NCBI RefSeq assembly: GCF_030817835.1
Contig: NZ_JAUSZR010000001.1
Span: 2,046,001-2,110,000 of the forward strand
Reading direction: 5' to 3'
Length of the DNA stretch: 64,000 nucleotides
From: Pseudarthrobacter sp. W1I19
Lineage (GTDB): Bacteria > Actinomycetota > Actinomycetes > Actinomycetales > Micrococcaceae
Positions 8,072 through 17,464 of the stretch are shown here, piece after piece (within the stretch, counting starts at the first letter, position 1; each line of letters starts with the position of its first letter). The notes under the pieces were generated by a model. It saw only the letters and a list, made by a program, of their open reading frames with translations. It had not been told where the DNA came from and did no database searches. The position numbers were made by a program, and so were the translations under genes.

Positions 8072-9987
8072 TGCCCACTCGTCTGAAGTGGCTTTCCATC
8101 GTCCGTAGCCCGGTCGGGGCCACCGCCACGTTTCTCGTCCTCCTCGTTGCCCTGGTCGCGATCTTTGCCCCAGTGGTCTGGGGCGCACAGGCCGAGGCCA
8201 TCGACACCTCTGGCACGCAGCAGGGCCCAAGCGCTGAACACCTCCTGGGAACGGATGCGCTGGGGCGCGACGTTCTCGCCCGCGTGATGGTTGCTACCCA
8301 GCTCTCGGTCGCACTCGCGGTCATCGCAGTCGTCATCGGCGTCACCGTCGGAACCTTGCTCGGTACGGCGCCATCCGTGCTCCCGCGTCGGGCAGGACGT
8401 CTCGTCGTCGGCATTGTCAACATTGCCGTCGCCTTCCCGGGCCTGCTGCTCGCGCTGTTCTTCGCTGCGATCTTCGGCGCCGGCACGACCGGGGCCGTGC
8501 TCGCCCTCGGTTTTGCCATGGCCCCGAGCTTTGCCCGCCTCACCCAGACCATGTCTGCCGCGATCGCCGGCCGTGACTTCATCTCTGCCGCACGCGCCGC
8601 CGGCGTCTCGCGTCTGCGCGTGCTCATCCGGCACGTACTGCCAAACATTGCCGAGCCTCTCATCGTCAACGCGACCGTTGCCGCCGGCGGTGCGCTACTG
8701 GCCTTCGCCGGCCTGTCCTTTCTCGGTATCGGCGTACAGCTTCCCGCCTACGACTGGGGCAAGCTGCTCAGCGAGGGACTCAACCGCATCTACATCAACC
8801 CCGCCGCAGCCTTCGGCCCGGCCGTCGCCGTCATCGTTGCCGGCCTCGCGTTCAACCTGCTCGGCGAGAGCGCAGCATCCGTTGCCGGTGGCCGCGTCGC
8901 CATCGGCCGTCGGAGGCTCCCGCTGCCGCGGCCCACTACCCGTGCGGTTCCCACCGTTTCTCCTGTTTCCGTCGGCACGATCCTGAGCATCGAGAATCTC
9001 CGCGTCTCGTACCCAACACATAACGGTCTGGTGTACCCCGTTCGCGGAGTGAGCTTCGAGGTCAGGGAGGGTGAGGCGCTGGGAGTGGTCGGCGAATCCG
9101 GTTCGGGCAAGAGCCTGACCGCGCTGGCCGCCTCCCGACTCATTGAGCCACCGGGCGTCGTGGACGCCGATCGACTCGAGTTCAACGGCATCCAGATCCT
9201 CACCGCGCCGGAGAAGACCGTTCGTGGGCTGCTCGGCACGTCACTCGCAATGGTGTTTCAGGATCCAATGACCTCGTTCAACCCCACCCGGCGCATCGGC
9301 AGCCAACTCGCCGAGGCCGCACAGGAACACCAGGGCATGAGCAAGAAGGATGCGTTGAAGCGCGCCGTCAATCGGCTTCAGGCGGTGCGCGTGCCCGCGG
9401 CCGCCCGGCGCGCCGAACAGTACCCGCACGAGTTCTCCGGCGGGATGCGACAGCGCGCGATGATCGCGATGGGCCTCATGAACAGCCCCAAGCTGATCAT
9501 CGCCGACGAACCGACCACGGCCCTCGATGTCACGGTACAGCGCCAGGTTCTTCGGCTCCTCGAGCGGGTGCGCACCGACACGAACGCGGCAATCCTGCTG
9601 ATCAGCCACGACATTGCCGTCGTCTCGCAAAGCTGCGAACGGGTGCTTGTCATGTACGCCGGCCGCATCGTCGAAGATCTTCCGACGGCGGACCTCTACA
9701 CGGGTGCACGCCACCCCTATACCCGCGCTCTGCTTGAGGTCGTGCCCGATCTCGACACCGACCGCGAACGGCCCCTCGGTGTGATTCCCGGCCGCCCGCC
9801 GGCACCCGGCGAGGTGCCGCTCGGATGCGCCTTCGCCGCTCGTTGCCCTCTGGCGACGGCACGGTGTCGCGAATCGGACCCCGAGCTGGAGATCCACAGC
9901 GATAAGCACCGGGTCGCCTGCTGGAACCCCGTAGAGGGCGATACTCGCGTGACACTGCCGGAACCAAGCATAGGAGGCACGCGATGA
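8071..9987 (+). CDS. Fused DppC-type permease and DppD-type ATPase of the peptide ABC transporter
   Basis: 638 residues combining two subunits that are usually separate. Residues 1-~270 are a DppC permease: HLLGTDALGRDVLARV at ~50-65, the coupling loop ISAARAAGVSRLRVLIRHVL, and SFLGIGVQLPAYDWG. After a short proline-rich linker (~285-310) comes an ABC ATPase: Walker A GESGSGKS, Q-loop FQDPMTSFNP, signature FSGGMRQR, Walker B LIIADEPTTALD and H-loop SHD. It ends with the oligopeptide-transporter C-terminal cysteine region (CAFAARCPLATARC). The start overlaps the DppB stop. A DppC-DppD fusion is seen in some actinobacterial transporters. The stop overlaps the ATG where the second ATPase gene should begin. 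Confidence 0.92.
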   Translation: MPTRLKWLSIVRSPVGATATFLVLLVALVAIFAPVVWGAQAEAIDTSGTQQGPSAEHLLGTDALGRDVLARVMVATQLSVALAVIAVVIGVTVGTLLGTAPSVLPRRAGRLVVGIVNIAVAFPGLLLALFFAAIFGAGTTGAVLALGFAMAPSFARLTQTMSAAIAGRDFISAARAAGVSRLRVLIRHVLPNIAEPLIVNATVAAGGALLAFAGLSFLGIGVQLPAYDWGKLLSEGLNRIYINPAAAFGPAVAVIVAGLAFNLLGESAASVAGGRVAIGRRRLPLPRPTTRAVPTVSPVSVGTILSIENLRVSYPTHNGLVYPVRGVSFEVREGEALGVVGESGSGKSLTALAASRLIEPPGVVDADRLEFNGIQILTAPEKTVRGLLGTSLAMVFQDPMTSFNPTRRIGSQLAEAAQEHQGMSKKDALKRAVNRLQAVRVPAAARRAEQYPHEFSGGMRQRAMIAMGLMNSPKLIIADEPTTALDVTVQRQVLRLLERVRTDTNAAILLISHDIAVVSQSCERVLVMYAGRIVEDLPTADLYTGARHPYTRALLEVVPDLDTDRERPLGVIPGRPPAPGEVPLGCAFAARCPLATARCRESDPELEIHSDKHRVACWNPVEGDTRVTLPEPSIGGTR

Positions 9988-10014
9988 GCGAGCTACGTTT
10001 TTGATCATGTCAGC

Positions 10015-10995
10015 GTGAGATACGGGTCCCGTAGCACGGGCATGACCGCCGTCGATGACGTCTCGCTGACCATCCCCTCCGGTTCGGTCGTCGGACTCGT
10101 CGGCGAATCAGGCTCGGGCAAGTCGACGCTCGCCCGCGCGGCCATCGGACTCGCCCCTGTCACGGGCGGCACGATCACGCTCGACGGTATCGATGTCCTG
10201 AAACTGCGGCGCCGGCATCCAATTCAGATGGTCTTTCAGGACCCGTTCTCCTCGCTCGATCCACGGATGACGATCGGCGAGTCTATCGCCGAGATGATCC
10301 CGCGCGGCACGTTTTCCTCAGCCGCGGCTAAGCGCGCCGAGGTCGGGCGCTTGCTGGAGCTTGTCAACCTTGACCCCGACCGTGCTGGCTCGCTCCCGGG
10401 TGCTCTCTCGGGCGGCCAGCGTCAGCGCATTGGCCTTGCTCGGGCGCTCGCCGCACGACCCGAGGTCATCATCGCCGATGAGATCACGTCGGCGCTTGAC
10501 GTCTCGGTGCAGGGCTCGGTTCTGAACCTCGTGCGCACTGTCTGCGCCGAGCTGGAGCTCACGATGTTATTCATCTCGCACAACCTCTCGGTCGTGCGCT
10601 ATCTGAGCGACTACATCGCCGTGATGTACCTCGGCCACATCGTCGAGTTCGGACCGGTCGATGAGGTGCTGAACAACGCCAAGCACCCGTATACCCGCGA
10701 GCTGCTCGCATCCGTGCCGACCCGCCACGGCAACCTTCTTGCCGTTGATCCGGCCGCTCCGTTGGACGTCGAACCCGCAGACCCCCATCACCCGCCGAGC
10801 GGTTGCCGCTTCAACCCCCGTTGCCCGATTGGGCCTCTCGTCCACCCCGAGCGTCAGATCTGCGTGCAGAGCTCGCCACCGCTTCCCACGACGCCGTTGC
10901 ACGCCGCGGCCTGCCACTTCGCCGAGCTCACAAGCTCCTCGAGCGTGTACCCCGACCTTTCGAACCCGCTTGTTAACAGCATCCGCTCCAGCTAA
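10015..10995 (+). CDS. Peptide ABC transporter ATPase, DppF type; 5' end frameshifted
   Basis: The body is a complete ABC ATPase: Walker A GESGSGKST, Q-loop FQDPFSSLDPR, signature LSGGQRQRIGLARAL, Walker B VIIADEITSALD, H-loop ISHN, and the cysteine-rich oligopeptide-transporter tail (CRFNPRCPIGP). The expected start is the ATG at 9984, which overlaps the previous stop (ATGA) and follows GGAGGCACGCG. From it the frame reads MSELRF and hits TGA at 10002-10004. Removing one T from the T5 run at 9998-10002 would join it to the body as MSELRFDHVSVRYG. As given, the first usable start is GTG 10015, which would drop the first beta strand. This is a sequencing error, a recent inactivation, or a shift at the T run. 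Walker B carries EITSALD rather than the commoner EPTSALD; the catalytic Glu is kept. Confidence 0.85.
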   Translation: MRYGSRSTGMTAVDDVSLTIPSGSVVGLVGESGSGKSTLARAAIGLAPVTGGTITLDGIDVLKLRRRHPIQMVFQDPFSSLDPRMTIGESIAEMIPRGTFSSAAAKRAEVGRLLELVNLDPDRAGSLPGALSGGQRQRIGLARALAARPEVIIADEITSALDVSVQGSVLNLVRTVCAELELTMLFISHNLSVVRYLSDYIAVMYLGHIVEFGPVDEVLNNAKHPYTRELLASVPTRHGNLLAVDPAAPLDVEPADPHHPPSGCRFNPRCPIGPLVHPERQICVQSSPPLPTTPLHAAACHFAELTSSSSVYPDLSNPLVNSIRSS

Positions 10996-11035
10996 ACCCC
11001 GCACAACGTAGCCCATTGAACAGGAGACCCACGCG

Positions 11036-12559
11036 ATGACACAACAACGTGTAAGCATTGATAACCTCATTGCCACGCAGCTTCCAGAGCAGCCCGCTCT
11101 GTCGCCGGACGGCGGCAGCATCGCTTATGTTCTGGAGACCACCAACCGCGCCCAAGACCGCGACGAACGCACCCCAGTTCGCAAGAAGGCTCTCAACGCC
11201 GCGCACTGGCAGCAGCGACTGAGCGAGCTGGCCGCCGCCCACAAAGTTCCTGGGGCCACGCTCGGCATCCTGCGCCTCGGCGAGGAGCCTGTCCTCGCGA
11301 GCCACGGCGTTCTCAACATCAACACCGGTGTCGAGACCACCGAGGACTCCGTCTTCCAGATTGGCTCGATCTCGAAGGTCTGGACGGCGACCGTCATCAT
11401 GCAGCTCGTCGACGAGGGCAAGCTCGACCTCGATGCTCCGATCATCGACGTGGTCCCCGAGTTCCGGGTTGCCGACGCCGAGGTGAGCAAGTCGGTGACA
11501 ATGCGCCACCTGCTCACCCACACCAGCGGCATAGACGGTGACGTTTTCACCGACGCCGGCCGTGGCGACGACTGCCTCGAAAAGTACGTCGATGCCCTCT
11601 CCAAGGTCAAGCAGAACCACCCCATCGGGGCGACCTTCTCGTACTGCAACTCTGGCTTCGCACTCATGGGCCGCGTGATCGAGAAGCTCACCGGTCTCAG
11701 CTGGGATGACGCCCTTCGCGATCGCCTGTTCAAACCGCTCGGCCTCAAGCACACCGTGACGCTGCCAGAGGAGGCTCTGCTTCACCGTGCCGCCGCCGGC
11801 CACGTGGGCGCCGATGAGAACGGCCCCATTCTCGCTCCGATGTGGTCGATCCCCCGTTCGCTTGGCCCCGCCGGAATCATCAATGCCAGCGCGGCAGACG
11901 TGCTCGAGTTCGCCCGCATGCATATCCAGGCCGGGCTCGCAGCCGACGGCACGCGCATTCTCTCGGCGGAGAGCGCCGAGCTCATGACCACGCACCAGAC
12001 CGACGTTCCCGACCCGTACGTGCTCGGCGATTCCTGGGGGCTCGGCTGGATCCGCTTCGGCTGGGGCGGAAAGCGCCTCTACGGTCACGACGGCAACACG
12101 ATTGGCCAGGCCGCCTTCCTGCGCATCCTGCCAGAAGATGGCATCGCCGTGACGCTGCTCACCAACGGCGGCAACACACGCGATCTGTACATCGAGCTCT
12201 ACAACGAGATATTCGGCGAGCTGGCCGAGATTTCGATTCCGGGATCGTTCGGCCCGCCAGCCGAGCCGTACACGGGCGACATGTCGCCGTACCTCGGTAC
12301 CTACGAGCGCTCCAGCGTCGTCCTGGAGGTCTTTAAGAAGGAGGAGGCCGTGCGTATGCGCAGGACCGTGAGCGGCGTCGTCGCCGAATCTATGCCGAAT
12401 CCCGTCGAAGAGTACGCCCTCACCCCGGTGAGCGATGGCCTATTCGCGCTGCGGGCGCCCGGCACTCAGGGGTGGCTCTCGCTGGTTTTCTACGCACTGC
12501 CGACGGGCGAGCAGTACGTGCATTTCGGTGTACGGGCAGCGCCCAGGGTGGCGCAGTGA
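11036..12559 (+). CDS. Beta-lactamase-fold serine hydrolase, paralogue 2, with an S9-peptidase-like N-terminal extension
   Basis: 507 residues, ATG preceded by AGGAGACCC. From about residue 55 it matches the serine hydrolase at 3963 along its length: S111-I-S-K114 (FQIGSISKVWT), Y203-C-N (SYCNSGF), the HDGN third motif (YGHDGNTIGQ) and a C-terminal beta domain. Residues 1-37 instead look like the amino terminus of an S9/acylaminoacyl peptidase propeller (IDNLIATQLPEQPALSPDG, then IAYVLETT). The gene therefore seems to be a fusion made by deletion of most of an S9 gene, which supplied start codon and ribosome binding site. It lies 40 bases after the ABC ATPase and overlaps the M20 gene by four bases. 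Probable role: cleavage of D-amino acid peptides in the cytoplasm (inferred). Confidence 0.85.
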   Translation: MTQQRVSIDNLIATQLPEQPALSPDGGSIAYVLETTNRAQDRDERTPVRKKALNAAHWQQRLSELAAAHKVPGATLGILRLGEEPVLASHGVLNINTGVETTEDSVFQIGSISKVWTATVIMQLVDEGKLDLDAPIIDVVPEFRVADAEVSKSVTMRHLLTHTSGIDGDVFTDAGRGDDCLEKYVDALSKVKQNHPIGATFSYCNSGFALMGRVIEKLTGLSWDDALRDRLFKPLGLKHTVTLPEEALLHRAAAGHVGADENGPILAPMWSIPRSLGPAGIINASAADVLEFARMHIQAGLAADGTRILSAESAELMTTHQTDVPDPYVLGDSWGLGWIRFGWGGKRLYGHDGNTIGQAAFLRILPEDGIAVTLLTNGGNTRDLYIELYNEIFGELAEISIPGSFGPPAEPYTGDMSPYLGTYERSSVVLEVFKKEEAVRMRRTVSGVVAESMPNPVEEYALTPVSDGLFALRAPGTQGWLSLVFYALPTGEQYVHFGVRAAPRVAQ

Positions 12560-13689
12560 ACTTCGACACCAAGGGGATGCTCGAAGACCTGCGTACGGTC
12601 GTCGAACGCGAGTCGCCCTCCGCAGACCTGGCTGCGATCGCCCGCAGCGCGGACACGATCACCGAGCTCGGGGAACGGCTGCTCGGCTGCTTCCCCGAGC
12701 GGATCGTGATCGAGGGGCGCACCCACCTGCGCTGGCGCTTCGGCGCCCCCAGGGTTCTCGTACTCTGCCACCACGACACGGTCTGGCCGATCGGATCGCT
12801 CATCGAGCATCCGTTCGAGATCAACGGCGACGTGCTGTGCGGGCCGGGCTCCTTCGATATGAAGGCGGGACTCGTGATGGCGCTCCATGCCATTGCGGCC
12901 CTTCCGAACCGCGATGGCGTGAGCCTCCTGGTAACCGGCGACGAGGAGCTCGGTTCGCCCAGCTCCCGGCAGCTCATCGAAGACGAGGCCCTCGGATGCG
13001 TCGCCGCCCTCGTTCTCGAGGGATCGGCCGACGGTGGCGCCCTCAAGGTTGCCCGCAAGGGTGTCTCACTCTACGAGGTCGCAGTGCAGGGGCGGGCGGC
13101 GCACGCCGGTCTCGAGCCCGAGCGGGGTGTCAACGCTTCGATCGAGGCCGCGCACCAGATCCTTGCCGTCGCAAGCCTCGGCGACGCGGAACTCGGCACG
13201 ACGGTCACACCGACATTGCTAAGCTCCGGCACGACAACAAACACCGTCCCGGCCGCATCCAGCTTCGCCGTTGACGTGCGCGTGCGCACACTCGCCGAGC
13301 AAAAAAGAGTGGACACCGCAATGCGCGCGCTCGCGGCGACGTTACCCGGTGCCGTGCTGAACATCACCGGTGGGGTGAACCGTCCGCCACTCGAGGAATC
13401 GGCCGCGCTGGAATTGTTCGCCCGCGCCAGCCGGTTGGCTGAGAAGCTCGGGCTCGGCCGCCTCGAGAGCGCCTCGGTCGGCGGAGCCTCCGATGGCAAC
13501 TTCACGGCCGGGATCGGCGTTCCAACGCTCGACGGGCTCGGCGCAGTGGGCGGTGGTGCGCACGCGAGCAATGAACACGCGCTCGTTGGCGCATGGATCG
13601 AACGTACTGGCCTCGTCCACGCGCTCATCGCCGAGCTCATACACGAGTTTGTTCAGACGGATCCCGCCGCATCGGTATCGGCACGATGA
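12556..13689 (+). CDS. M20-family metallo-amidohydrolase, probable N-acyl(succinyl)-amino acid hydrolase
   Basis: 377 residues from a GTG that overlaps the upstream stop. It has the M20/CPG2 zinc-site order: CHHDTVWPIG (His, Asp), GPGSFDMKAG (bridging Asp), TGDEELGS (general base and metal Glu) and, late, GGGAHASNEH (His). A dimerisation domain is inserted in the middle, around VQGRAAHAGLEPERG. CPG2/ArgE-type enzymes remove N-acyl groups from amino acids. Placed beside a GNAT acyltransferase and an N-acylamino acid racemase, this matches the L-desuccinylase step of the N-succinyl D-to-L amino acid pathway described in Geobacillus kaustophilus. The acyl group and amino acid preferred here are not visible from sequence. 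Confidence 0.85.
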   Translation: MNFDTKGMLEDLRTVVERESPSADLAAIARSADTITELGERLLGCFPERIVIEGRTHLRWRFGAPRVLVLCHHDTVWPIGSLIEHPFEINGDVLCGPGSFDMKAGLVMALHAIAALPNRDGVSLLVTGDEELGSPSSRQLIEDEALGCVAALVLEGSADGGALKVARKGVSLYEVAVQGRAAHAGLEPERGVNASIEAAHQILAVASLGDAELGTTVTPTLLSSGTTTNTVPAASSFAVDVRVRTLAEQKRVDTAMRALAATLPGAVLNITGGVNRPPLEESAALELFARASRLAEKLGLGRLESASVGGASDGNFTAGIGVPTLDGLGAVGGGAHASNEHALVGAWIERTGLVHALIAELIHEFVQTDPAASVSAR

Positions 13690-14600
13690 CCACCCTGAGC
13701 GCCATCGGCACAAGCGAAGACCTCGTCGAGGACGCCCGTCAGGCGGCGCGGGCCGCGGCGGACTCTTCGGGCATCACGATCCGTCTGCTGCACCAGGTCG
13801 AGGAATTCTCCGAGGTAGTGGCGCTCTTCGCGCGCATTTGGACCTCGGATGTCACTCAGGGGCCGGTCAATACGGAAACCCTGCGGGCAATTTCCAAGGC
13901 GGGAAGCTATCTCGCTGGCGCCTTCGACGGCGACAAACTGGTCGGTGCGGGCATGGGGTTCTTTGCCGCACCCTCGCAGCAGGCACTGCACAGCCATATC
14001 GCGGGCGTCGACGGTCGAATGCGTGGCCGCAATGTCGGCTTCGCGATCAAGGCGCACCAGCGTGCTTGGGCGTTGGGCGAGGGCATCCATGAGATCTCGT
14101 GGACCTTCGACCCGCTCATCAGTCGCAACGCCCACTTCAACCTCGTGAAGCTCGGCGCCCGCGCGAGCAAATACCACCGCAACTACTACGGGCAGATGAG
14201 CGATGTTCTAAACGGTGGCGATGACACCGATAGGTTACTCGTGAGGTGGGACCTGCTCTCGGCGAGCGTGGCCGCAGCCTGCCACGGAAAGCCCGCGACT
14301 CTCGAGTCGAGCGCACACCGGGCCGACGACGCCCAGACGCTGCTCGAACCCTCGGCGCACGACGAGCCGACCGTGCGGAAAACCGATGCGGCGCTCGTGC
14401 TTGTTCGCCTCCCAAATGACATCGAGGCGCTCCGCCGCAGTCGGCCGGAGACCGCTTCGCGCTGGCGGTCCGCCCTGCGCGACAGCCTGGGTGCGCTCAT
14501 GGATGATGGTGGGCGTGTGCTCGGATTCGATTCCTCGCGCCGCTATGTTATCGACACCCAAGCGCCGTACCGTCCGCCCGTAGTGTCGGAGGCATGCTGA
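13686..14600 (+). CDS. GNAT-superfamily acyltransferase, probable succinyl-CoA:D-amino acid N-succinyltransferase
   Basis: 304 residues; the ATG overlaps the M20 stop (ATGA). The GNAT core spans about residues 25-170: VALFARIWTSD, GDKLVGAGMGFF, then the CoA-binding beta4-alpha3 turn HIAGVDGRMRGRNVGFAIKA. Then comes ISWTFDPLISRNAHFNLVKL and a late NYYGQMSDVLNGGDDTDRLL. This pattern matches the COG3375-type acyltransferases found beside N-succinylamino acid racemases rather than N-acetyltransferases of general type. The first ~20 residues are a polar extension. The proposed role is N-succinylation of D-amino acids, first step of the racemase pathway; the donor and acceptor are inferred from family and context. 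Confidence 0.75.
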   Translation: MTTLSAIGTSEDLVEDARQAARAAADSSGITIRLLHQVEEFSEVVALFARIWTSDVTQGPVNTETLRAISKAGSYLAGAFDGDKLVGAGMGFFAAPSQQALHSHIAGVDGRMRGRNVGFAIKAHQRAWALGEGIHEISWTFDPLISRNAHFNLVKLGARASKYHRNYYGQMSDVLNGGDDTDRLLVRWDLLSASVAAACHGKPATLESSAHRADDAQTLLEPSAHDEPTVRKTDAALVLVRLPNDIEALRRSRPETASRWRSALRDSLGALMDDGGRVLGFDSSRRYVIDTQAPYRPPVVSEAC

Positions 14601-16258
14601 TGACAGTGACGACGCGGCCCCGCTCAAGCCTTGGCCGGGTGCTCGAAGACCTCGGAACGACCCTTGTTGAGCTCGTCTGCGGAAACGCGGAGGGCCAAAA
14701 GCAGATCGAGACGGTCATCATCCACGACTCCCTCGACGAGGCGATCCCCTCACACGGTGCGCTCGTGCTAGGCGTTGGGATGCGCGACACCGAGGAGATC
14801 GTCGAGCTGCTCACAACACTCGCCACGCAAGACGCCGCCGGCCTCGTGCTCCGTGCGCCAGTGAGTGCAGACCCGGCGATCATACGCGCGTCCGAAGAAT
14901 CCGGCATTCCCGTGCTCGCGCTGACCCGCGGTGCATCCTGGGCCCAACTCACATCGATGCTGCACTCGCTCATCGCGGAGGGCGATGTCGGCGAGAGCGG
15001 ACCACAAGGCCTCGGTGGAATGCCCGCCGGTGACCTCTTCTCGCTCGCCAATGCAATTTCGACACTTCTCAATGCCCCCGTCACGATCGAGGACCGCAAC
15101 TCCCGAGTCGTCGCCTTCTCCGGCAAGCAAGACGAAGCCGATCCCGGCCGCGTCGAGACAATCCTCGGCCGTCAGGTTCCCGAGCGCTACATGCGCCAGA
15201 TGGAACAGCGCGGTGTGTTCCGCGAGCTGTATCGCAGCACCGACCCCATCCAGGTCGCTCCCGTCGACGTCGACGCCCAAGTGGCCTCCTACCCTCGTGT
15301 GGCGCTCGCTGTGCGTGCGGGCGACGAGATTCTCGGCTCCATTTGGGTTGCGGTGCGCGAACCAATGCCGGAAGACCGGATCGAGGCGCTCAAGGATGCC
15401 GCGAAGCTCGTCGCGCTGCAAATGCTGCGGATACGCGTCGGCGCCGACGTTGAACGCAGGCTGCGGGCCGATCTACTTGCCACGGTGCTTGAGGGCGGGT
15501 CGGGCGCGGCCGATGCCGCGTCACGGTTGCGCCTCACCGATCACCGCTATGTTGTGCTTGCGCTCGCTGCCGCAGAATCCGAAGAGGACGAGGAGGGCGG
15601 GGCCGCACATGCGCGTCTTCTCGCCGCACGGCAACGCATCGCCGACGCCCTCTCGATGCACCTGGGCGCGGTATACCCCCGCTCGGCCGCCGCTCTCATC
15701 GGCAACATCGTCTACGGTGTTGTCAGCGTTCGCCCGAATCAGGCGGATGCCGACCGACGCACCGCACGAGTTGCCAAAGAATTCCTCGCGCGCATCGGCG
15801 GCGACCAGCGCCTGCTGCTCGGTATCGGCACAATCGCCGACGACCATGCGGCACTACCCACTTCCCGCGTCAGCGCGGATCGCGCCCTGCGCGTGCTTCA
15901 ACTCGGCCGGTCGAATGCGCAGGTCGTGATCTTCGACGATGTGCAGGTTGAAGCGCTTCTCGTCGAACTCGGAGATCTTGCCGCCACCCGCGGCGACCGC
16001 CCGACCGGCCCGATCGCGCGGCTGCTTGAGCACGACCGGGCACGCAACGCACAACTTGTTGAAACTCTCCGCGCCTGGCTAGATGCCTTCGGCGACGTTA
16101 GTGCGGCGTCCGCGCTCATGTACACCCACACGAACACCTTCCGCCATCGCCTACGCCGGCTCTCCGCCATTGGAAAGATCGACTTGAGCGACCCGGAAGC
16201 GCGCTTCGCAGCCATGATCCAGTTGCGCCTACTCACCTTCGGGGAGCGCTCGCTGTAG
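14600..16258 (+). CDS. PucR-family transcriptional regulator
   Basis: 552 residues. GGAGG at 14588-14592 is seven bases before ATG 14600, whose A is the last base of the GNAT stop (TGATG); an ATG at 14594 is too close to that site. The N-terminal half is a PucR purine-catabolism-type sensory domain, and the middle is GAF-like (LSLANAISTLLNAPVTIEDR region). The C terminus carries the HTH_30 domain: VETLRAWLDAFGDVSAASA, then YTHTNTFRHRLRRLSAIGKI. Such regulators usually sit next to the catabolic genes they control. It is last in the overlapped group and faces the racemase gene tail-to-tail with only 10 bases between. It is the likely regulator of the cluster; the effector is unknown. Confidence 0.85.
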   Translation: MTVTTRPRSSLGRVLEDLGTTLVELVCGNAEGQKQIETVIIHDSLDEAIPSHGALVLGVGMRDTEEIVELLTTLATQDAAGLVLRAPVSADPAIIRASEESGIPVLALTRGASWAQLTSMLHSLIAEGDVGESGPQGLGGMPAGDLFSLANAISTLLNAPVTIEDRNSRVVAFSGKQDEADPGRVETILGRQVPERYMRQMEQRGVFRELYRSTDPIQVAPVDVDAQVASYPRVALAVRAGDEILGSIWVAVREPMPEDRIEALKDAAKLVALQMLRIRVGADVERRLRADLLATVLEGGSGAADAASRLRLTDHRYVVLALAAAESEEDEEGGAAHARLLAARQRIADALSMHLGAVYPRSAAALIGNIVYGVVSVRPNQADADRRTARVAKEFLARIGGDQRLLLGIGTIADDHAALPTSRVSADRALRVLQLGRSNAQVVIFDDVQVEALLVELGDLAATRGDRPTGPIARLLEHDRARNAQLVETLRAWLDAFGDVSAASALMYTHTNTFRHRLRRLSAIGKIDLSDPEARFAAMIQLRLLTFGERSL

Positions 16259-16268
16259 CGGTCTGAGC

Positions 16269-17399
16269 TCACCGTGGGGCGACCGTCACGATCGCTGTCG
16301 TCACCTCGGCGAGCACCGCAGGGATCGGTTCGACGCCAATGCCCGCCCCGCTCGGGATCCGGATCTGGCCGTCTTCGATGCCGAAGGGTTCGGTGATGTC
16401 CTGCTTGTAGAAGCGGTCGGATGCCGAGATGTCTCCGGGCAAGGTGAACCCGGGCAGGCCGGCGAGTGCCGCATTCGCCGCCCGGCCGAGGCCGGTCTCG
16501 AGCATCCCGCCGCACCACACAGCGATCCCATTGGCAACGGCGACGTCGTGAATGCGTTTGGCTTCAAGGTATCCACCAACGCGTCCGGGCTTGATGTTGA
16601 TAATTGCTGCGGCTCCCATGGCGATGGCGTCGGCGGCAGCGGCGGCAGAGACAATCGACTCGTCGAGGCACACCGGTGTCGAGATTTCACGGGCGAGGAG
16701 GGCGTGCTGTCGCAGATCGTCCTCAGCAAGCGGCTGCTCGATCAGCAGCAAGTTGAAGGGATCGAGCTTGCGCAAGTGCGGGGCGTCGACGAGCCGGTAG
16801 GCGGTATTCGCGTCTACCTGCAACGGGATATCGCCAAAGCGCTCGCGCACTGCACGGATCGGCTCGATGTCCCAGCCTGGCTGGATCTTGAGCTTGATGC
16901 GCACGTAGCCCTGGTCGACATAGCCGCCTACCGCAGAAAGCAGATCCGGGATCGATTTCTGTATTCCGACCGAAACGCCGGACGGGACCGCGTCGACGGT
17001 CGCGCCGAAATAGGAGGCGAAGGAGATATCCGTCACCCGCAGCTGGGCATCGAGGATCGCCATCTCGAGCGCGGCCTTCGCCATGCGGTGGCCAACGATG
17101 TGCTCAAGCACGTGGCCGACAAGCTCGGCAGTGAGCGCCCTGCCCGCATCCTGCCAGGTGTAGAGCGCCGGAATCAGGAAGCGCTGCAACACCTCGCGCG
17201 CGCCATCGAGGTACTCGGGCGAGTACACGGGCTCGTCGAGAACCACACACTCGCCCCAGCCGGTCACCTCACGGCCATTGTGCTCGGCCGCGACCTTGAC
17301 GAGCAGCGGTGCGCGCGAGGTTTGGGTGCTGAACGAGGTGGTGAATGGCGACACGAGAGGCAGGGTGATATCGATGAGGTCAATGCTGAGAATGCGCAC
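16269..17399 (-). CDS. N-acylamino acid racemase / o-succinylbenzoate synthase family (probable N-succinylamino acid racemase)
   Basis: 376 residues of the enolase superfamily, MenC type 2/NAAAR group. The capping domain is at 1-~120. Barrel motifs in order: SGVSVGI, the general base KLK in YVRIKLKI, metal ligands VDANTAYR, LLIEQPL and CLDES, the second catalytic Lys in IINIKPGRVGG, and WCGGMLETGLGRA. The GTG start at 17399 is preceded by GAAAGGACCCC; an in-frame TTG at 17468 is less likely. Family enzymes racemise N-acylamino acids or make o-succinylbenzoate. No other men genes are here, but a GNAT and an M20 hydrolase are, so N-succinylamino acid racemase is the better reading. It is convergent with the regulator gene. 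Confidence 0.85.
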   Translation of the reverse strand: MRILSIDLIDITLPLVSPFTTSFSTQTSRAPLLVKVAAEHNGREVTGWGECVVLDEPVYSPEYLDGAREVLQRFLIPALYTWQDAGRALTAELVGHVLEHIVGHRMAKAALEMAILDAQLRVTDISFASYFGATVDAVPSGVSVGIQKSIPDLLSAVGGYVDQGYVRIKLKIQPGWDIEPIRAVRERFGDIPLQVDANTAYRLVDAPHLRKLDPFNLLLIEQPLAEDDLRQHALLAREISTPVCLDESIVSAAAAADAIAMGAAAIINIKPGRVGGYLEAKRIHDVAVANGIAVWCGGMLETGLGRAANAALAGLPGFTLPGDISASDRFYKQDITEPFGIEDGQIRIPSGAGIGVEPIPAVLAEVTTAIVTVAPR

Positions 17400-17464
17400 G
17401 TGTGGGGTCCTTTCGAGAATGTAGTGGCCGCGGCGGGCGAAGTCGGTGACCTGCCAACCGTCGT

